From Paenalicyclobacillus macrosporangiidus (lineage in GTDB: Bacteria > Bacillota > Bacilli > Alicyclobacillales > Alicyclobacillaceae), in assembly GCF_900116805.1 (NCBI RefSeq), contig NZ_FPBV01000018.1:1-64000 (forward strand): 64,000 nt of DNA, in the 5' to 3' direction. Below are positions 38,141-49,145 of the stretch, piece after piece. How positions within the stretch are numbered: the first letter of the stretch is position 1; each line of letters starts with the position of its first letter. Position numbers and translations under genes: made by a program. The notes below the pieces were generated by a model. The model did not search any database and had not been told where the DNA came from. It saw nothing but the letters and a program-made list of their open reading frames with translations.

Positions 38141-38329
38141 CTAAGAACGGTCCGTTCCCTGTTGCGCCAAGGCACGTTCTGCAATTTCGATCGCGCGTTT
38201 CACCATGTTGCCGGCGTCGCGCGTGGTGATGCCGCCCCATCCCTCGCGCTGGACGGTGTCGTAAAACCCCAGCTCTTTCGCCAGCTCCATCTTCATCGCT
38301 TCCGACATGGTGCCTCCACGTCTCGCCAT
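38141..38329 (-). CDS. sspF: Small acid-soluble spore protein SspF, alpha/beta type
   Basis: DNA-binding spore protein of the SspF group. The 62-residue product matches the family along its length: [40 protein letters not shown]. The ATG follows AGGAGGCGG. It is flanked on both sides by palindromic repeats. I did not find an exact sigma-G promoter upstream, although the gene should be forespore-expressed; copy G of the repeat lies 86 bp before the start. Confidence 0.95.
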   Translation of the reverse strand: MARRGGTMSEAMKMELAKELGFYDTVQREGWGGITTRDAGNMVKRAIEIAERALAQQGTDRS

Positions 38330-38414
38330 CGCAAACCGCCTCCTCGCGTTCTGCGGCCCATGTACAGGTTGCGCGCCCTGAGCACTGTCCACACAGGGGA
38401 TGGTTGGCATACGT

Positions 38415-38473
38415 GTGCGGGCGTGTCGCTCCACTCCTCCGCTGACGCGAGCCATTCCGCGACACGCCCGCAC
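38415..38473 (-). repeat. Palindromic repeat, copy G (sspF-veg gap)
   Basis: Perfect 15-bp arms (38415-38429 and 38459-38473) enclose 29 nt. On the minus strand the loop reads GAATGGCTCGCG then CAGCGGAGGAG, a diverged form of the family loop. The arm sequence differs from every other copy yet pairs perfectly. Confidence 0.7.
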
Positions 38474-38497
38474 GACTCATGCCACACCCTTCTTTGA

Positions 38498-38577
38498 CGT
38501 TGGGTGCGTTGCGCGAAGCGTCTCGCTTTAGCGCAAGAAGCGGAGCAGTTCGTGCGTCAGCACGAACGCGCCCAACG
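38498..38577 (+). repeat. Palindromic repeat, copy B, with nested hairpin (sspF-veg gap)
   Basis: Outer arms 38498-38510 and 38565-38577 pair with one mismatch. The interior carries the family loop (CGAAGCGTCTCGCTTTAGCG, then AAGAAGCGGAG) followed by a nested hairpin GTTCGTGC-GTCA-GCACGAAC. This nested part is identical to that in copy D, 7.3 kb away. Confidence 0.75.
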
Positions 38578-38595
38578 GTAACCACGCCCGCACCA

Positions 38596-38628
38596 TAAAA
38601 AACAGAAAGACGGCCGCAAGGCCGTCCA
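38596..38628 (-). terminator. Rho-independent terminator after veg
   Basis: The minus strand has the stem GACGGCC/GGCCGTC with a 4-nt loop, followed by TTTCTGTTTTTTATGG. It begins about 20 bp after the veg stop. Confidence 0.9.
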
Positions 38629-38648
38629 GAGATTCACTCTTCATGGAA

Positions 38649-38927
38649 TTATGACTGTGTGTAGGTCACGCGGACCTGGTCTCCGTTGCGGTACACCATC
38701 AATTCGACGGATTCCGTCAAGACGTCCGCATAACTGTAGGACACCCGTTTAAAAGAACCGTCGGGCGGGTCCAATTTCACCACGAATACAGACGGGTATG
38801 TCTCTTCCAAAACCCCCGTCCGCTCAATGGTCTTTCGGCGGCCACCGTTGGCCCTCAATAACACCCTTTCGCCAATCAGGCCGTCCAGGCTGCGCTTGAT
38901 CTCGTGGAGCGCATTCCGTGCCAACAC
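38649..38927 (-). CDS. veg: Veg protein
   Basis: A 92-residue protein, highly conserved and abundantly made in Bacilli; B. subtilis Veg influences biofilm matrix genes. The sequence opens with [16 protein letters not shown] after a GTG start, has [22 protein letters not shown] and ends in a beta-rich DVLTESVEL segment. GAGGTGG lies upstream. Its promoter is close to consensus and a strong terminator follows, so it is monocistronic. Confidence 0.95.
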   Translation of the reverse strand: MLARNALHEIKRSLDGLIGERVLLRANGGRRKTIERTGVLEETYPSVFVVKLDPPDGSFKRVSYSYADVLTESVELMVYRNGDQVRVTYTQS

Positions 38928-38949
38928 ACACCACCTCTTTCCACCCGGT

Positions 38950-38979
38950 ATTGTACCACGCGGAAAGGTGAGGTGTCAA
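38950..38979 (-). promoter_or_regulatory. Sigma-A promoter of veg with AT-rich upstream element
   Basis: The minus strand has TTGACA (38974-38979), an 18-bp spacer and TACAAT (38950-38955), the same hexamers as the strong B. subtilis veg promoter. An AT-rich tract (TTATAATTATAAA) directly upstream looks like an UP element. Confidence 0.8.
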
Positions 38980-39089
38980 TAAAGGTTTATAATTATAACA
39001 ACGCATGTTTTTCGTTGTCAATGGGTATCCCTAACGGTTGGGCATCCGCCTGCCCGGCGAACATGCCGCGTCATAGGGCGCCCCGCGGT

Positions 39090-39950
39090 CTAATACAATG
39101 ATTTCGGCAGCCCCAGACGGTATTTTCCGCGTGATTCGAGGCCGCCGATGCCGTCGGTTCCCGTGTAGGTGGACCGGACCACATCATAGACATTGACCGT
39201 CTCGTTGATCGGGGTGTAGGCGATCTTTTCCGCGATGAACACCGGATCGAGCGCATGGATCATGATGCGTTGCGGTGAACTCGCAAAATTCGCCCCCGCC
39301 TCCAGAATGGCTTCAAAGTGGGATTGGCAGGCGCCCGCAATCACGATGAGATCGTCCATGCTGCGCACGCAACGGCGGGCGCCCTCGACCGCCTTGACGA
39401 AATGGCATGAATTCCGGTAGTTGTACAGATCCGACCAGTCCTTGCCCTTTTTGATCACGCCGTCGTGACCGGTGATGATGAGGATGTCGGGGGCGTACTT
39501 CTCCAACAATCCGGCGATCACGTTCGGCATCTGCGACTCCGGCACATGTTGCCCAATCGCCCGGATCCCGAGTTCTCTGTACATGTGGAGACACTTCTGA
39601 AGGTATGTGCCATCTCCGTCCAAATGAAGAACCCGCCCGGGCCGCTCAAAAAAATCGGGATTCGATTCAAACCGGGCTTCTCTGCGGAGTGCGCGCTTTT
39701 CCCACTCCATCGCGCGCCGCGACTGGACGAGGCGGAGACACTCGCTCTCCACCCGGTTGCGGTTGGCCTCAAACCGCTTCATCTCCTCTTCGGAAACCGC
39801 ATCCAGGTCGTCGAACGGCGCGTCAGCCATCAGACGGATGTCAAGCCCTTTCAAAATGGCGGTGGCCGACGGTTCATCCACCTCGACGATCACGAAACAC
39901 AGGTCGTGTCCGTAGGACTTTCGGGTCACAATGTCACCGGGTTTCCACAA
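39090..39950 (-). CDS. yabG: Sporulation-specific protease YabG
   Basis: Cysteine protease that processes spore-coat proteins in the mother cell (peptidase family U57). The product from a TTG at 39950, preceded by GGAGGGG, is 286 residues (B. subtilis 290). Conserved stretches are GDIVTRKSYGHD, RVLHLDGDGTYLQKCL, DILIITGHDG, VIAGACQSHFEAILEAGANFA and the C-terminal GIGGLESRG. An imperfect sigma-K-like -10 lies upstream. It is divergent from the glycosyltransferase-like gene. Confidence 0.95.
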   Translation of the reverse strand: MWKPGDIVTRKSYGHDLCFVIVEVDEPSATAILKGLDIRLMADAPFDDLDAVSEEEMKRFEANRNRVESECLRLVQSRRAMEWEKRALRREARFESNPDFFERPGRVLHLDGDGTYLQKCLHMYRELGIRAIGQHVPESQMPNVIAGLLEKYAPDILIITGHDGVIKKGKDWSDLYNYRNSCHFVKAVEGARRCVRSMDDLIVIAGACQSHFEAILEAGANFASSPQRIMIHALDPVFIAEKIAYTPINETVNVYDVVRSTYTGTDGIGGLESRGKYRLGLPKSLY

Positions 39951-40069
39951 GGCGCGCCCCTCCTCGAGACATTCGTCGCTCCCATAGCATACGTCCCGCC
40001 GGAGAGGGGCGTGACGGGGACCGGGACGACCGCCCAGCCCGCGTGCCGGGAAGCTCAAGGGGGATAGAG

Positions 40070-40912
40070 ATGGCCTTGCCATTGTGCGCCATTGTGCCGG
40101 TTCGAAACGAGGCCGACCGCATCGGCAACGCCCTGGCCCAGATGCACCGGGCGGGCGTCCGGAGAGCCATCCTGGTCGTCAACGGGAGCCGGGACGGGAG
40201 TGCAGACGCCGCGAAGACGGCGCTGAGACGGCTGCGCTGGGAAGCCCGGGTGATGGAATGGAAACCCGCCCTCGGCCCGGATGTCCCGCGCGCCATCGGC
40301 ACCTACGCGGCGATGCGGACCTTTCCGGATACCGCTTGGTTTTTGCACGTGGACGGGGATTGGGGCGGTGGGTTTGGCCCGATGCTGCAGGAGTGGCTGG
40401 CTCGTGCCACGGGAAGCCGCGCCCACATGGTATTTGTCGGGCGGCCGGCGGCCGCACGGATGGCGGAACGGCGCACCCCGCCCGCCACACGGCCGGATCT
40501 GTGGCTGTGGCACCGGGTGCTGAGGGTCCGCTGGCCCCAGTGGACGGACGTGTCTCCCGCGGAGGGTCCGTGGTTGATCCACCGGCGCGCGTTTCTCGAT
40601 CTCTCTCCGTTCTGGCTGCACCATCCCGGCCAGTGGTTCGCGCGTTGCGTGCTCGCGGCCGGTCCGGACCTGCGCCTGGCCGTCATGCGCGGTTGGGACG
40701 CCCGGCTCACCGGGAATCGCACGCGGGATCGCCAGCACGCCAAGCGGATGCAGGAGACGCTGTGGGGGGACGCGATGGAAGGCTGCTGCCTGCTGACGGG
40801 ACGGCGGCCGACGCGCCGCTGGCAGGGGGTGTGGTGGGACGGGTACCACTCCCAGCGGCGCGTGGACATCCTCCGCCGCGTCAGTGCCTCATGGAACCCG
40901 GACGGGTCATGA
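40070..40912 (+). CDS. Family 2-like glycosyltransferase
   Basis: A 280-residue protein whose first 110 residues look like a GT-A nucleotide-sugar fold: CAIVPVRNEADRIGNAL, ILVVNGSRDGSADAA and LHVDGDW, a DxD-like metal site. The C-terminal part is Trp/Arg-rich, with no membrane segment seen. AAGGGGGAT lies before the ATG. It stands alone on the plus strand between yabG and ykuK, divergent from a coat protease gene, so a role in spore-surface glycans is possible but unproven. Acceptor and donor are unknown. Confidence 0.65.
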   Translation: MALPLCAIVPVRNEADRIGNALAQMHRAGVRRAILVVNGSRDGSADAAKTALRRLRWEARVMEWKPALGPDVPRAIGTYAAMRTFPDTAWFLHVDGDWGGGFGPMLQEWLARATGSRAHMVFVGRPAAARMAERRTPPATRPDLWLWHRVLRVRWPQWTDVSPAEGPWLIHRRAFLDLSPFWLHHPGQWFARCVLAAGPDLRLAVMRGWDARLTGNRTRDRQHAKRMQETLWGDAMEGCCLLTGRRPTRRWQGVWWDGYHSQRRVDILRRVSASWNPDGS

Positions 40913-40917
40913 ACCCG

Positions 40918-41400
40918 TCAATGCTTGGTGTATCGGTCGGCGACCTTGGACGCGCCGAACGCATCGGGTTTGATGCGCGCGTCATATCCGTTCTGCGTGA
41001 TCCACGCGACGATTTCCCGCACCCACTGCTTGGTGGGCCCCCGCTCCCCGACGTCGAGGTGCACCTCCAACCGGCAGTCCCCGCCCAGCTTGTTCAACTG
41101 TTCCGACAGCAAGCCGCCGACCTGGAGTGAGTACGACGCCTCCGTGAACATGCGCTGGCGCAAGGAATAGATGTGCTCCTGTTGCTCCCGATGGATGTAA
41201 TAGCGGGCCCCCTTGCCGACATGGTGGATAATGACGGCGGTGACGAAGGTCACATGGCGCCGCCCCGGTTTGGGCTGGGAGTCGGTGCCCACCATCACCC
41301 GGAACTCGTCCTGGGGATATTGGGCCACCAGCGACCGAACATCCTCCGTGACCTCGTCCAGCGTCAGGGTGCCGCGGCTCGGGCTGTCAAACGTCCACAT
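40918..41400 (-). CDS. ykuK: YkuK family RNase H-like protein (DUF458)
   Basis: A 160-residue cytoplasmic protein. The conserved MVGTDSQ near residue 37, TAVIIHHVGKGARYY and LEVHLDVGERGPTK match the YkuK family, predicted to have an RNase H-like fold. Its function is unknown. The ATG follows AAAGGAG. The stop is 5 bp from the convergent glycosyltransferase-like gene. In B. subtilis ykuK is elsewhere on the chromosome. Confidence 0.8.
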   Translation of the reverse strand: MWTFDSPSRGTLTLDEVTEDVRSLVAQYPQDEFRVMVGTDSQPKPGRRHVTFVTAVIIHHVGKGARYYIHREQQEHIYSLRQRMFTEASYSLQVGGLLSEQLNKLGGDCRLEVHLDVGERGPTKQWVREIVAWITQNGYDARIKPDAFGASKVADRYTKH

Positions 41401-41504
41401 GGATCACAGCTCCTTTGCCAGAACCGCTTGCGTATCGCTTGGCTATCAGTATATACCGTCCGCCGCGTTTCCGCCTCCCCGGGCGCGCGGCGGACCGCCG
41501 GGAT

Positions 41505-42392
41505 TCACCCATCCCCGCGGCCTGCGGGGACGACGGCGACGGCTTCCGCCAACCGGGCGAACTCCTCCAGGCTGAGCGTCTCCCCGCGCCGCCCCGGATC
41601 AATGCCCGCCTCCGCCAGCGCCGCGAGGCAGGCTTCCCGCTGCAGCGAGAGCTGCCCGGTCAGGGCGTTGAGGAGTGTCTTTCGGCGGGTGGCGAAGGCG
41701 GCTCGGATCACCCGGAAGAACAGCCGCTCGTCCCGGACTTCGACCGCCGGCCTGGGACGGCGGCGCAGCCGGACGACCGTGGACTCGACATTGGGGGGCG
41801 GCAGGAACGCCCCGGGACCGACCCGGCAGACCGGCTCCACGGTGGCCCGGTACTGGACGGCGAGGGTCAGCGCCCCGTACGCCTTGCCGCCAGGCTGGGC
41901 GGAGAGCCGGTCCGCCACCTCGCGCTGCACCATGATGACCATGGTGTCGAAGCGCACCCCCGATTCCAGGACGTGAAACAGGATGGGCGTGGTGACGTAG
42001 TACGGCAGGTTGGCGACCACGGCGACCCGGGCGCAGTCGTCGAAGCGGTGCCACACGTCCTGCAGGTCCAATTCGAGCACGTCGGCGAAGCGCACCTCGA
42101 CGTTGTCCCACCCCGCCAGGGTGCGCGCCAACACCGCGCCAAGCCGCTCGTCCTTCTCCACGCACAACACGCGGTGGACGCGCGCGGCCAGCCGCTGCGT
42201 GACGACGCCCGCGCCCGGTCCGATCTCGAAGGCGCCGTCGGAGGCCCCCACCTCCGCCGCGTCGACGATCCGCTGCAGCACCCGTTCGTCAATCAAAAAA
42301 TTCTGTCCCAGTTGTTTCTTGAACCGAAACCCGTGTTCGGCCAACAGCGCCTTCAACTCACCGGGCTTCGCCGCGTCCACGCGGGTCTCCAT
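41505..42392 (-). CDS. ksgA: 16S rRNA dimethyladenosine transferase KsgA
   Basis: Dimethylates two adjacent adenines at the 3' end of 16S rRNA during 30S assembly. The 295-residue product shows QLGQNFLID, the SAM loop FEIGPGAGVVT and the adenine-binding VANLPYYVTTPI. The ATG at 42392 follows AGGAGG; an in-frame ATG at 42431 is less likely. The start overlaps the rnmV end by 35 bp, so it is coupled to the tatD-rnmV-ksgA set. Confidence 0.97.
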   Translation of the reverse strand: METRVDAAKPGELKALLAEHGFRFKKQLGQNFLIDERVLQRIVDAAEVGASDGAFEIGPGAGVVTQRLAARVHRVLCVEKDERLGAVLARTLAGWDNVEVRFADVLELDLQDVWHRFDDCARVAVVANLPYYVTTPILFHVLESGVRFDTMVIMVQREVADRLSAQPGGKAYGALTLAVQYRATVEPVCRVGPGAFLPPPNVESTVVRLRRRPRPAVEVRDERLFFRVIRAAFATRRKTLLNALTGQLSLQREACLAALAEAGIDPGRRGETLSLEEFARLAEAVAVVPAGRGDG

Positions 42393-42986
42393 GCCCGTCC
42401 TCCTCCGACGCCAACGCCGCCAGGGCGGCATCCCACTCGGCGCGGGTGACGCCCAACGCGTTGAGCTTTTTCAGAAACGACCTGGCATTGGCGTAGCCGA
42501 TGCCGAGCATCTCCCCGACCCGCCGGCGCCGCAACGCGGCCCGGGGGTGCTGGGCCAGCCCTGCGTCCGCCAGGTCCACGAGATGGAACACCGGTTCCGG
42601 CAACGCGCCGGCGCGTTCAGGGCGCGCCGCCAGCACCGCGTCGCGGATGGCAGCGGGATCGGCGTGCTCCACGCCGACGCGACCGCGCCCGAGGGCCTTC
42701 GAACGGGGCAGGTGCGCGTGTTTGCACCCCGGCACCGCCTCGGCGACCCTCCTGCGAATGCGCTCCCCGGGACCGTCCGGGTCGGTGAGGAGAATGACGC
42801 CGCGGTGCTGGCTGGCCCTGCGCAGCTCCGCCAGCGTCCGCCGGGCGACGCGATCGCCGCCGAGCACCCACACGTCGGCCTCGAGCGCCCGGTCCACCGC
42901 CTGTTTGTCGTGCCACCCCTCGACGACGACGATCTCGCGGATGCGCACCCGCTCCGCGGCGGCGGACGTGCCTTCGCCTCGCCGCG

Positions 42987-42990
<4 letters not shown>
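42358..42990 (-). CDS. rnmV: Ribonuclease M5
   Basis: Matures 5S rRNA. The 210-residue product has an N-terminal TOPRIM domain: Glu24 in VVVEGWHDKQA and the DxD pair in LLTDPDGPGE (Asp70, Asp72). The C-terminal domain starts near residue 115. Its ATG overlaps the tatD stop as ATGA. yabE, which separates tatD and rnmV in B. subtilis, is absent. Confidence 0.95.
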
Positions 42991-46037
<3,047 letters not shown>

Positions 46038-46062
46038 GAAATGCCCGCGCAACGCCAAACGC

Positions 46063-46091
46063 CAAAAAACTCGCCCCTTTCGGGGCGAGCG
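46063..46091 (-). terminator. Rho-independent terminator of the amino-acid ABC operon
   Basis: The minus strand has the stem CTCGCCCC/GGGGCGAG with a 4-nt loop, followed by TTTTTTGG. It begins about 75 bp after the glnQ stop. Confidence 0.95.
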
Positions 46092-46164
46092 CCGCCTGCA
46101 CGTGTGATCCGCTGCCCGGAAACTTTGCTTCAATATAGCAACTCCGTCCGGGGGTGTCAACTCG

Positions 46165-46887
46165 CTACAGGATTTTGCTGAGAAACGCCTGCGTCCGTTC
46201 CTCCTTCGGATTCGCGAACAGTTCCTGCGGCTTGCCCTCCTCGACAATGACGCCGCCGTCCATGAACAGGACCCGGTCGCCCACCTCGCGGGCGAATCCC
46301 ATTTCATGCGTCACGACGACCATCGTCATGCCCTCGCGCGCCAAATCCTTCATCACCTGCAGGACCTCGCCGACCATCTCCGGATCGAGCGCCGACGTGG
46401 GCTCGTCGAACAGCATCACCGACGGTTTCATCGCGAGCGCCCGCGCGATGGCGACGCGCTGCTGCTGGCCGCCCGACAGCTCGTCGGGGAAGCTGTGCGC
46501 CTTATCGCGCAACCCCACCTTGTCCAGCAGTTCGTACGCCAGTTGTTCGCTCTCCTCCCGGGAACGTTTGAGCACCTTGCGCGGCCCGATGGTGATGTTG
46601 TCGAGCACCGACAGGTGGTGGAACAGGTTGAACCGTTGGAACACCATGCCGACGTGCTGGCGCAGCTTGGTGATGTCCACCTTGGGATCGGTCAGCTCCA
46701 CCCCGTCGATCACGATGCGGCCGCTGGTCACTGTCTCCAATCCGTTCAAACAGCGGAGAAACGTGCTCTTGCCGCTGCCGGAGGGGCCGATGACCACCAC
46801 GACCTCCTGTGGATCCACATGGGTGGTGACACCCTTCAACACGTCCAGGCGGCCGAACGACTTGTGCAGATTCTCAACGCTTATCAA
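46165..46887 (-). CDS. glnQ: Polar amino acid ABC transporter, ATP-binding protein
   Basis: ATPase of an amino-acid importer. The 240-residue product has Walker [10 protein letters not shown], the Q-loop, the signature LSGGQQQR, Walker [13 protein letters not shown] and the switch His in VVTHEMGF. It closely follows the GlnQ/HisP plan. It is last in an operon with binding protein and permease; its start overlaps the permease end by 14 bp. Substrate specificity (glutamine or another polar amino acid) cannot be fixed from sequence. Confidence 0.94.
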   Translation of the reverse strand: MISVENLHKSFGRLDVLKGVTTHVDPQEVVVVIGPSGSGKSTFLRCLNGLETVTSGRIVIDGVELTDPKVDITKLRQHVGMVFQRFNLFHHLSVLDNITIGPRKVLKRSREESEQLAYELLDKVGLRDKAHSFPDELSGGQQQRVAIARALAMKPSVMLFDEPTSALDPEMVGEVLQVMKDLAREGMTMVVVTHEMGFAREVGDRVLFMDGGVIVEEGKPQELFANPKEERTQAFLSKIL

Positions 46888-47542
46888 TCTGCAACCTCCT
46901 CTCCAGGTACGCGGCCAGCCGCGTGATGAGGAAGATCACCACGAAGTACATCAGGGCGACAATCAGCCACATGGAGAACGCGTTGAAATAGACCGAGATG
47001 ACCTCTTGCGCGGAGTAGACCAACTCCGTGATGGCAATGGGCGCCAACAGGGAGGTGTCTTTCACCGTCTGCGCAAACTGGTTGACAAGCGGCGGAATCA
47101 TGCGCTTGAACGCCTGCGGAAGGATGATGTAGCGCATGGTCTGGTAGCGGGACATGCCGATGCTGGCCGCCGCCTCCCACTGCCCGCGGTCGACGCCGAG
47201 GATACCGGCGCGGATGATCTCGGTGATATACGCCCCTTCGTTGAGCGCGAGGCCGACGGCACCGGCCACCAGCGGATACGTCTGGGGGCCGAACCATTTG
47301 TTCAAGGGCAGCACGGCGGGCAGACCGAGCGCGATGAAAAACAGCTGCACCAACAGCGGCGTGCCTCGGAACAGCTCGACGTAGACGGTCGCGAGCCAAC
47401 GCGCCGGCGCGAACCGGGCCAGTTTCATCAGCGCGGCGATGAGACCAATCACGGTACCCAAGAGAATGGCGATCACGGAAAACTCAACTGTGCTCAGGAA
47501 ACCGGCCCAGATCTGCGGCCACTGCTCCCAGATGTGGCTCAT
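46874..47542 (-). CDS. glnP: Polar amino acid ABC transporter, permease
   Basis: A 222-residue membrane protein with about five hydrophobic segments and the EAA loop typical of His/Glu/Gln permeases ([19 protein letters not shown]), plus the N-terminal PLLVQLFF motif. AGGAGGTG lies 8 bases before the ATG at 47542; a GTG at 47551 is the alternative. It presumably works as a homodimer, since only one permease gene is present. Confidence 0.93.
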   Translation of the reverse strand: MSHIWEQWPQIWAGFLSTVEFSVIAILLGTVIGLIAALMKLARFAPARWLATVYVELFRGTPLLVQLFFIALGLPAVLPLNKWFGPQTYPLVAGAVGLALNEGAYITEIIRAGILGVDRGQWEAAASIGMSRYQTMRYIILPQAFKRMIPPLVNQFAQTVKDTSLLAPIAITELVYSAQEVISVYFNAFSMWLIVALMYFVVIFLITRLAAYLERRLQIDKR

Positions 47543-47627
47543 TCCCTGCACCTCCTGCAGAAAGGTGGCGTAGCCGGAGCCCTGCTACGCCACCCCGTGT
47601 GGTCGTGTTGCTGTACGAAGCGTTGGC

Positions 47628-48479
47628 TCAGCTGTCGAGCGCGACATCGTCCGGCGCCTTCACGCCTTCGACCAAGCCCGACTTGTCGCCGCCGAGGTAC
47701 TTGTCGAACAGCTTCTCATAGGTGCCGTCCTGCTGCAGCTTCTGCAGGCCATCATTGATTTTCTGCAGGAGCTCGGGCTTCTGCTTGGTGACCGCGATGC
47801 CGTAGTACTCGCCGGTGAGGAGGCCGCCGACGATCTCTACGTCGTCATGCTGGTTCTTGAAGTTGATGTTGACCGGGTTATCGAACACCACGGCGTCCGC
47901 GCCGCCCGACTCCAGCGCGCTGTAAGCCTGGTCGATGTTGTCGAACTGCTTGATGTTCGTGATCCCGTTTTTCTTCAGCAGGTCGACGGAAGAGGTGCCC
48001 TTCTTAGTGGCGACCACCTTGCTCTTCAGGTCGTCCAAGCCCTTGATGTTGGATCCTTTCTTCACCAAGATGGAAAGACCGGACTTGTAGTAGGCGTTCG
48101 AGAAGTTGACCTTCTCCAGGCGGCTCTTCTTGATGGTGAACCCGGCCACCGCCACGTCCACCTGGTCCGTCTGCAGAGCGGGGATCAAGCCTTCGAACGG
48201 CATCGTCTTGATCTGCTCAATCTTCAGGTTCTCCACCTGAGCGATATCCTGGACCAGCTCGATGTCAAACCCCTGCACCTGGCCGCCCTGCATGGACTCG
48301 AACGGAGGGAAGGTGGTGTCCGCGCCCACGAGAATCGTCTCCTGTTGCGAACCTTGACCCGCCGTCGCGTTCTGGGTGCCGTTGTCCGCCGAGTTCGCCG
48401 CGTTTCCGCCGCCCGCACCGCATCCGGCGAGCGTCGCGCCGGCCAACAACAGCGCCGCCAACATCGTCCCCTTCTTCAC
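47628..48479 (-). CDS. glnH: Polar amino acid ABC transporter, substrate-binding lipoprotein
   Basis: Family 3 solute-binding protein of 283 residues, from a GTG after GGGGGG. It has a lipoprotein signal (VKKGTM, hydrophobic core, lipobox TLAGC), an Asn/Gly/Ala-rich linker, then the binding domain with VGADTTFPPFES, GFDIELVQDIAQ and VDVAVAGFTIKKSR. It is the first gene of the transporter operon. An AT-rich patch (TTATATAAA) near 48535 may be part of its promoter. Confidence 0.94.
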   Translation of the reverse strand: MKKGTMLAALLLAGATLAGCGAGGGNAANSADNGTQNATAGQGSQQETILVGADTTFPPFESMQGGQVQGFDIELVQDIAQVENLKIEQIKTMPFEGLIPALQTDQVDVAVAGFTIKKSRLEKVNFSNAYYKSGLSILVKKGSNIKGLDDLKSKVVATKKGTSSVDLLKKNGITNIKQFDNIDQAYSALESGGADAVVFDNPVNINFKNQHDDVEIVGGLLTGEYYGIAVTKQKPELLQKINDGLQKLQQDGTYEKLFDKYLGGDKSGLVEGVKAPDDVALDS

Positions 48480-48654
48480 GTGTAACCCCCCAATCATCCC
48501 TGAATTGACAACCGAATCCGCTTTCACAGTTTATATAAAACCACTCACGAACACAACAGGATACCGTAACCAGCCCGGTCAAATGCGTCCGACTCGTGCG
48601 CGGGACGCGGAAAAGAGAATTTTGCCCAAATCACAACAAACTCAACCATGCCTC

Positions 48655-48682
48655 TTGCAAAAACCGCCTGATCGTGTATAGT
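48655..48682 (+). promoter_or_regulatory. Sigma-A promoter of abrB-like gene
   Basis: The plus strand has TTGCAA (48655-48660), a 16-bp spacer and TATAGT (48677-48682). The leader of about 120 nt contains a small GC hairpin (CCCGC...GCGGG) near 48750-48762. The region shared with the divergent glnH gene is AT-rich. Confidence 0.6.
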
Positions 48683-48808
48683 TAGATAAAATTCAAGTTT
48701 TTGCATGCGATGATAGCGACTCCCTATCATGCCAGCATGCAAAGCCCGCCTTCGCGCGGGAACAACAAAGAAAAAAAACATCCATTTTTATCGCGGGGGT
48801 GCTGTGCA

Positions 48809-49048
48809 GTGAAATCTACAGGGATTGTGCGCAAGGTGGACGAGCTGGGACGCGTTGTGATTCCCATCGAACTGCGCCGGACGTTGGGTATTGGCGAGAA
48901 GGACGCGTTGGAGATCTACGTGGACGGCGACCGGATCATCCTCAAGAAGTATGAGCCGGCGTGCATCTTCTGCGGCAATGCCGACGAGATCATCCATTTC
49001 AAGGGGAAGAACATCTGTCCCGCCTGTATCGCCGAGATGAAGTCCTGA
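48809..49048 (+). CDS. abrB: AbrB family transition-state regulator with C-terminal zinc ribbon
   Basis: A 79-residue protein from a GTG start. Residues 1-50 are nearly the AbrB DNA-binding domain (KSTGIVRKVDELGRVVIPIE, RRTLGIGEKDALEIYVDGD). The remainder is not the B. subtilis multimerisation domain but a four-cysteine unit, CIFCGN then CPAC, likely a zinc ribbon. It lies at the abrB position next to rsmI and metG, so it is probably the functional AbrB, repressing post-exponential genes until Spo0A acts. Confidence 0.88.
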   Translation: MKSTGIVRKVDELGRVVIPIELRRTLGIGEKDALEIYVDGDRIILKKYEPACIFCGNADEIIHFKGKNICPACIAEMKS

Positions 49049-49118
49049 CGACAGCCGTGCGCGGCTGACCGCGCCAGGGGCAAGGGGAATTCGAGTTCAA
49101 CAACGAGATTCGACAACG

Positions 49119-49145
49119 CGGGCTGGTCCGTCACGGACCAGCCCT
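49119..49145. terminator. Perfect hairpin between abrB and rsmI (possible bidirectional terminator)
   Basis: An 11-bp perfect stem GGGCTGGTCCG/CGGACCAGCCC with a 3-nt loop overlaps the end of convergent rsmI. Neither strand has a real U-tract (CTTGTG on plus; GCGTTGTC on minus), so termination is uncertain. Confidence 0.45.

Noticed and set aside
38330-38414. Sigma-G promoter for sspF
   Set aside because: A GTATG lies upstream, but no CATNHTA-like -10 is found 17-18 bp downstream of it, so I did not annotate a promoter.
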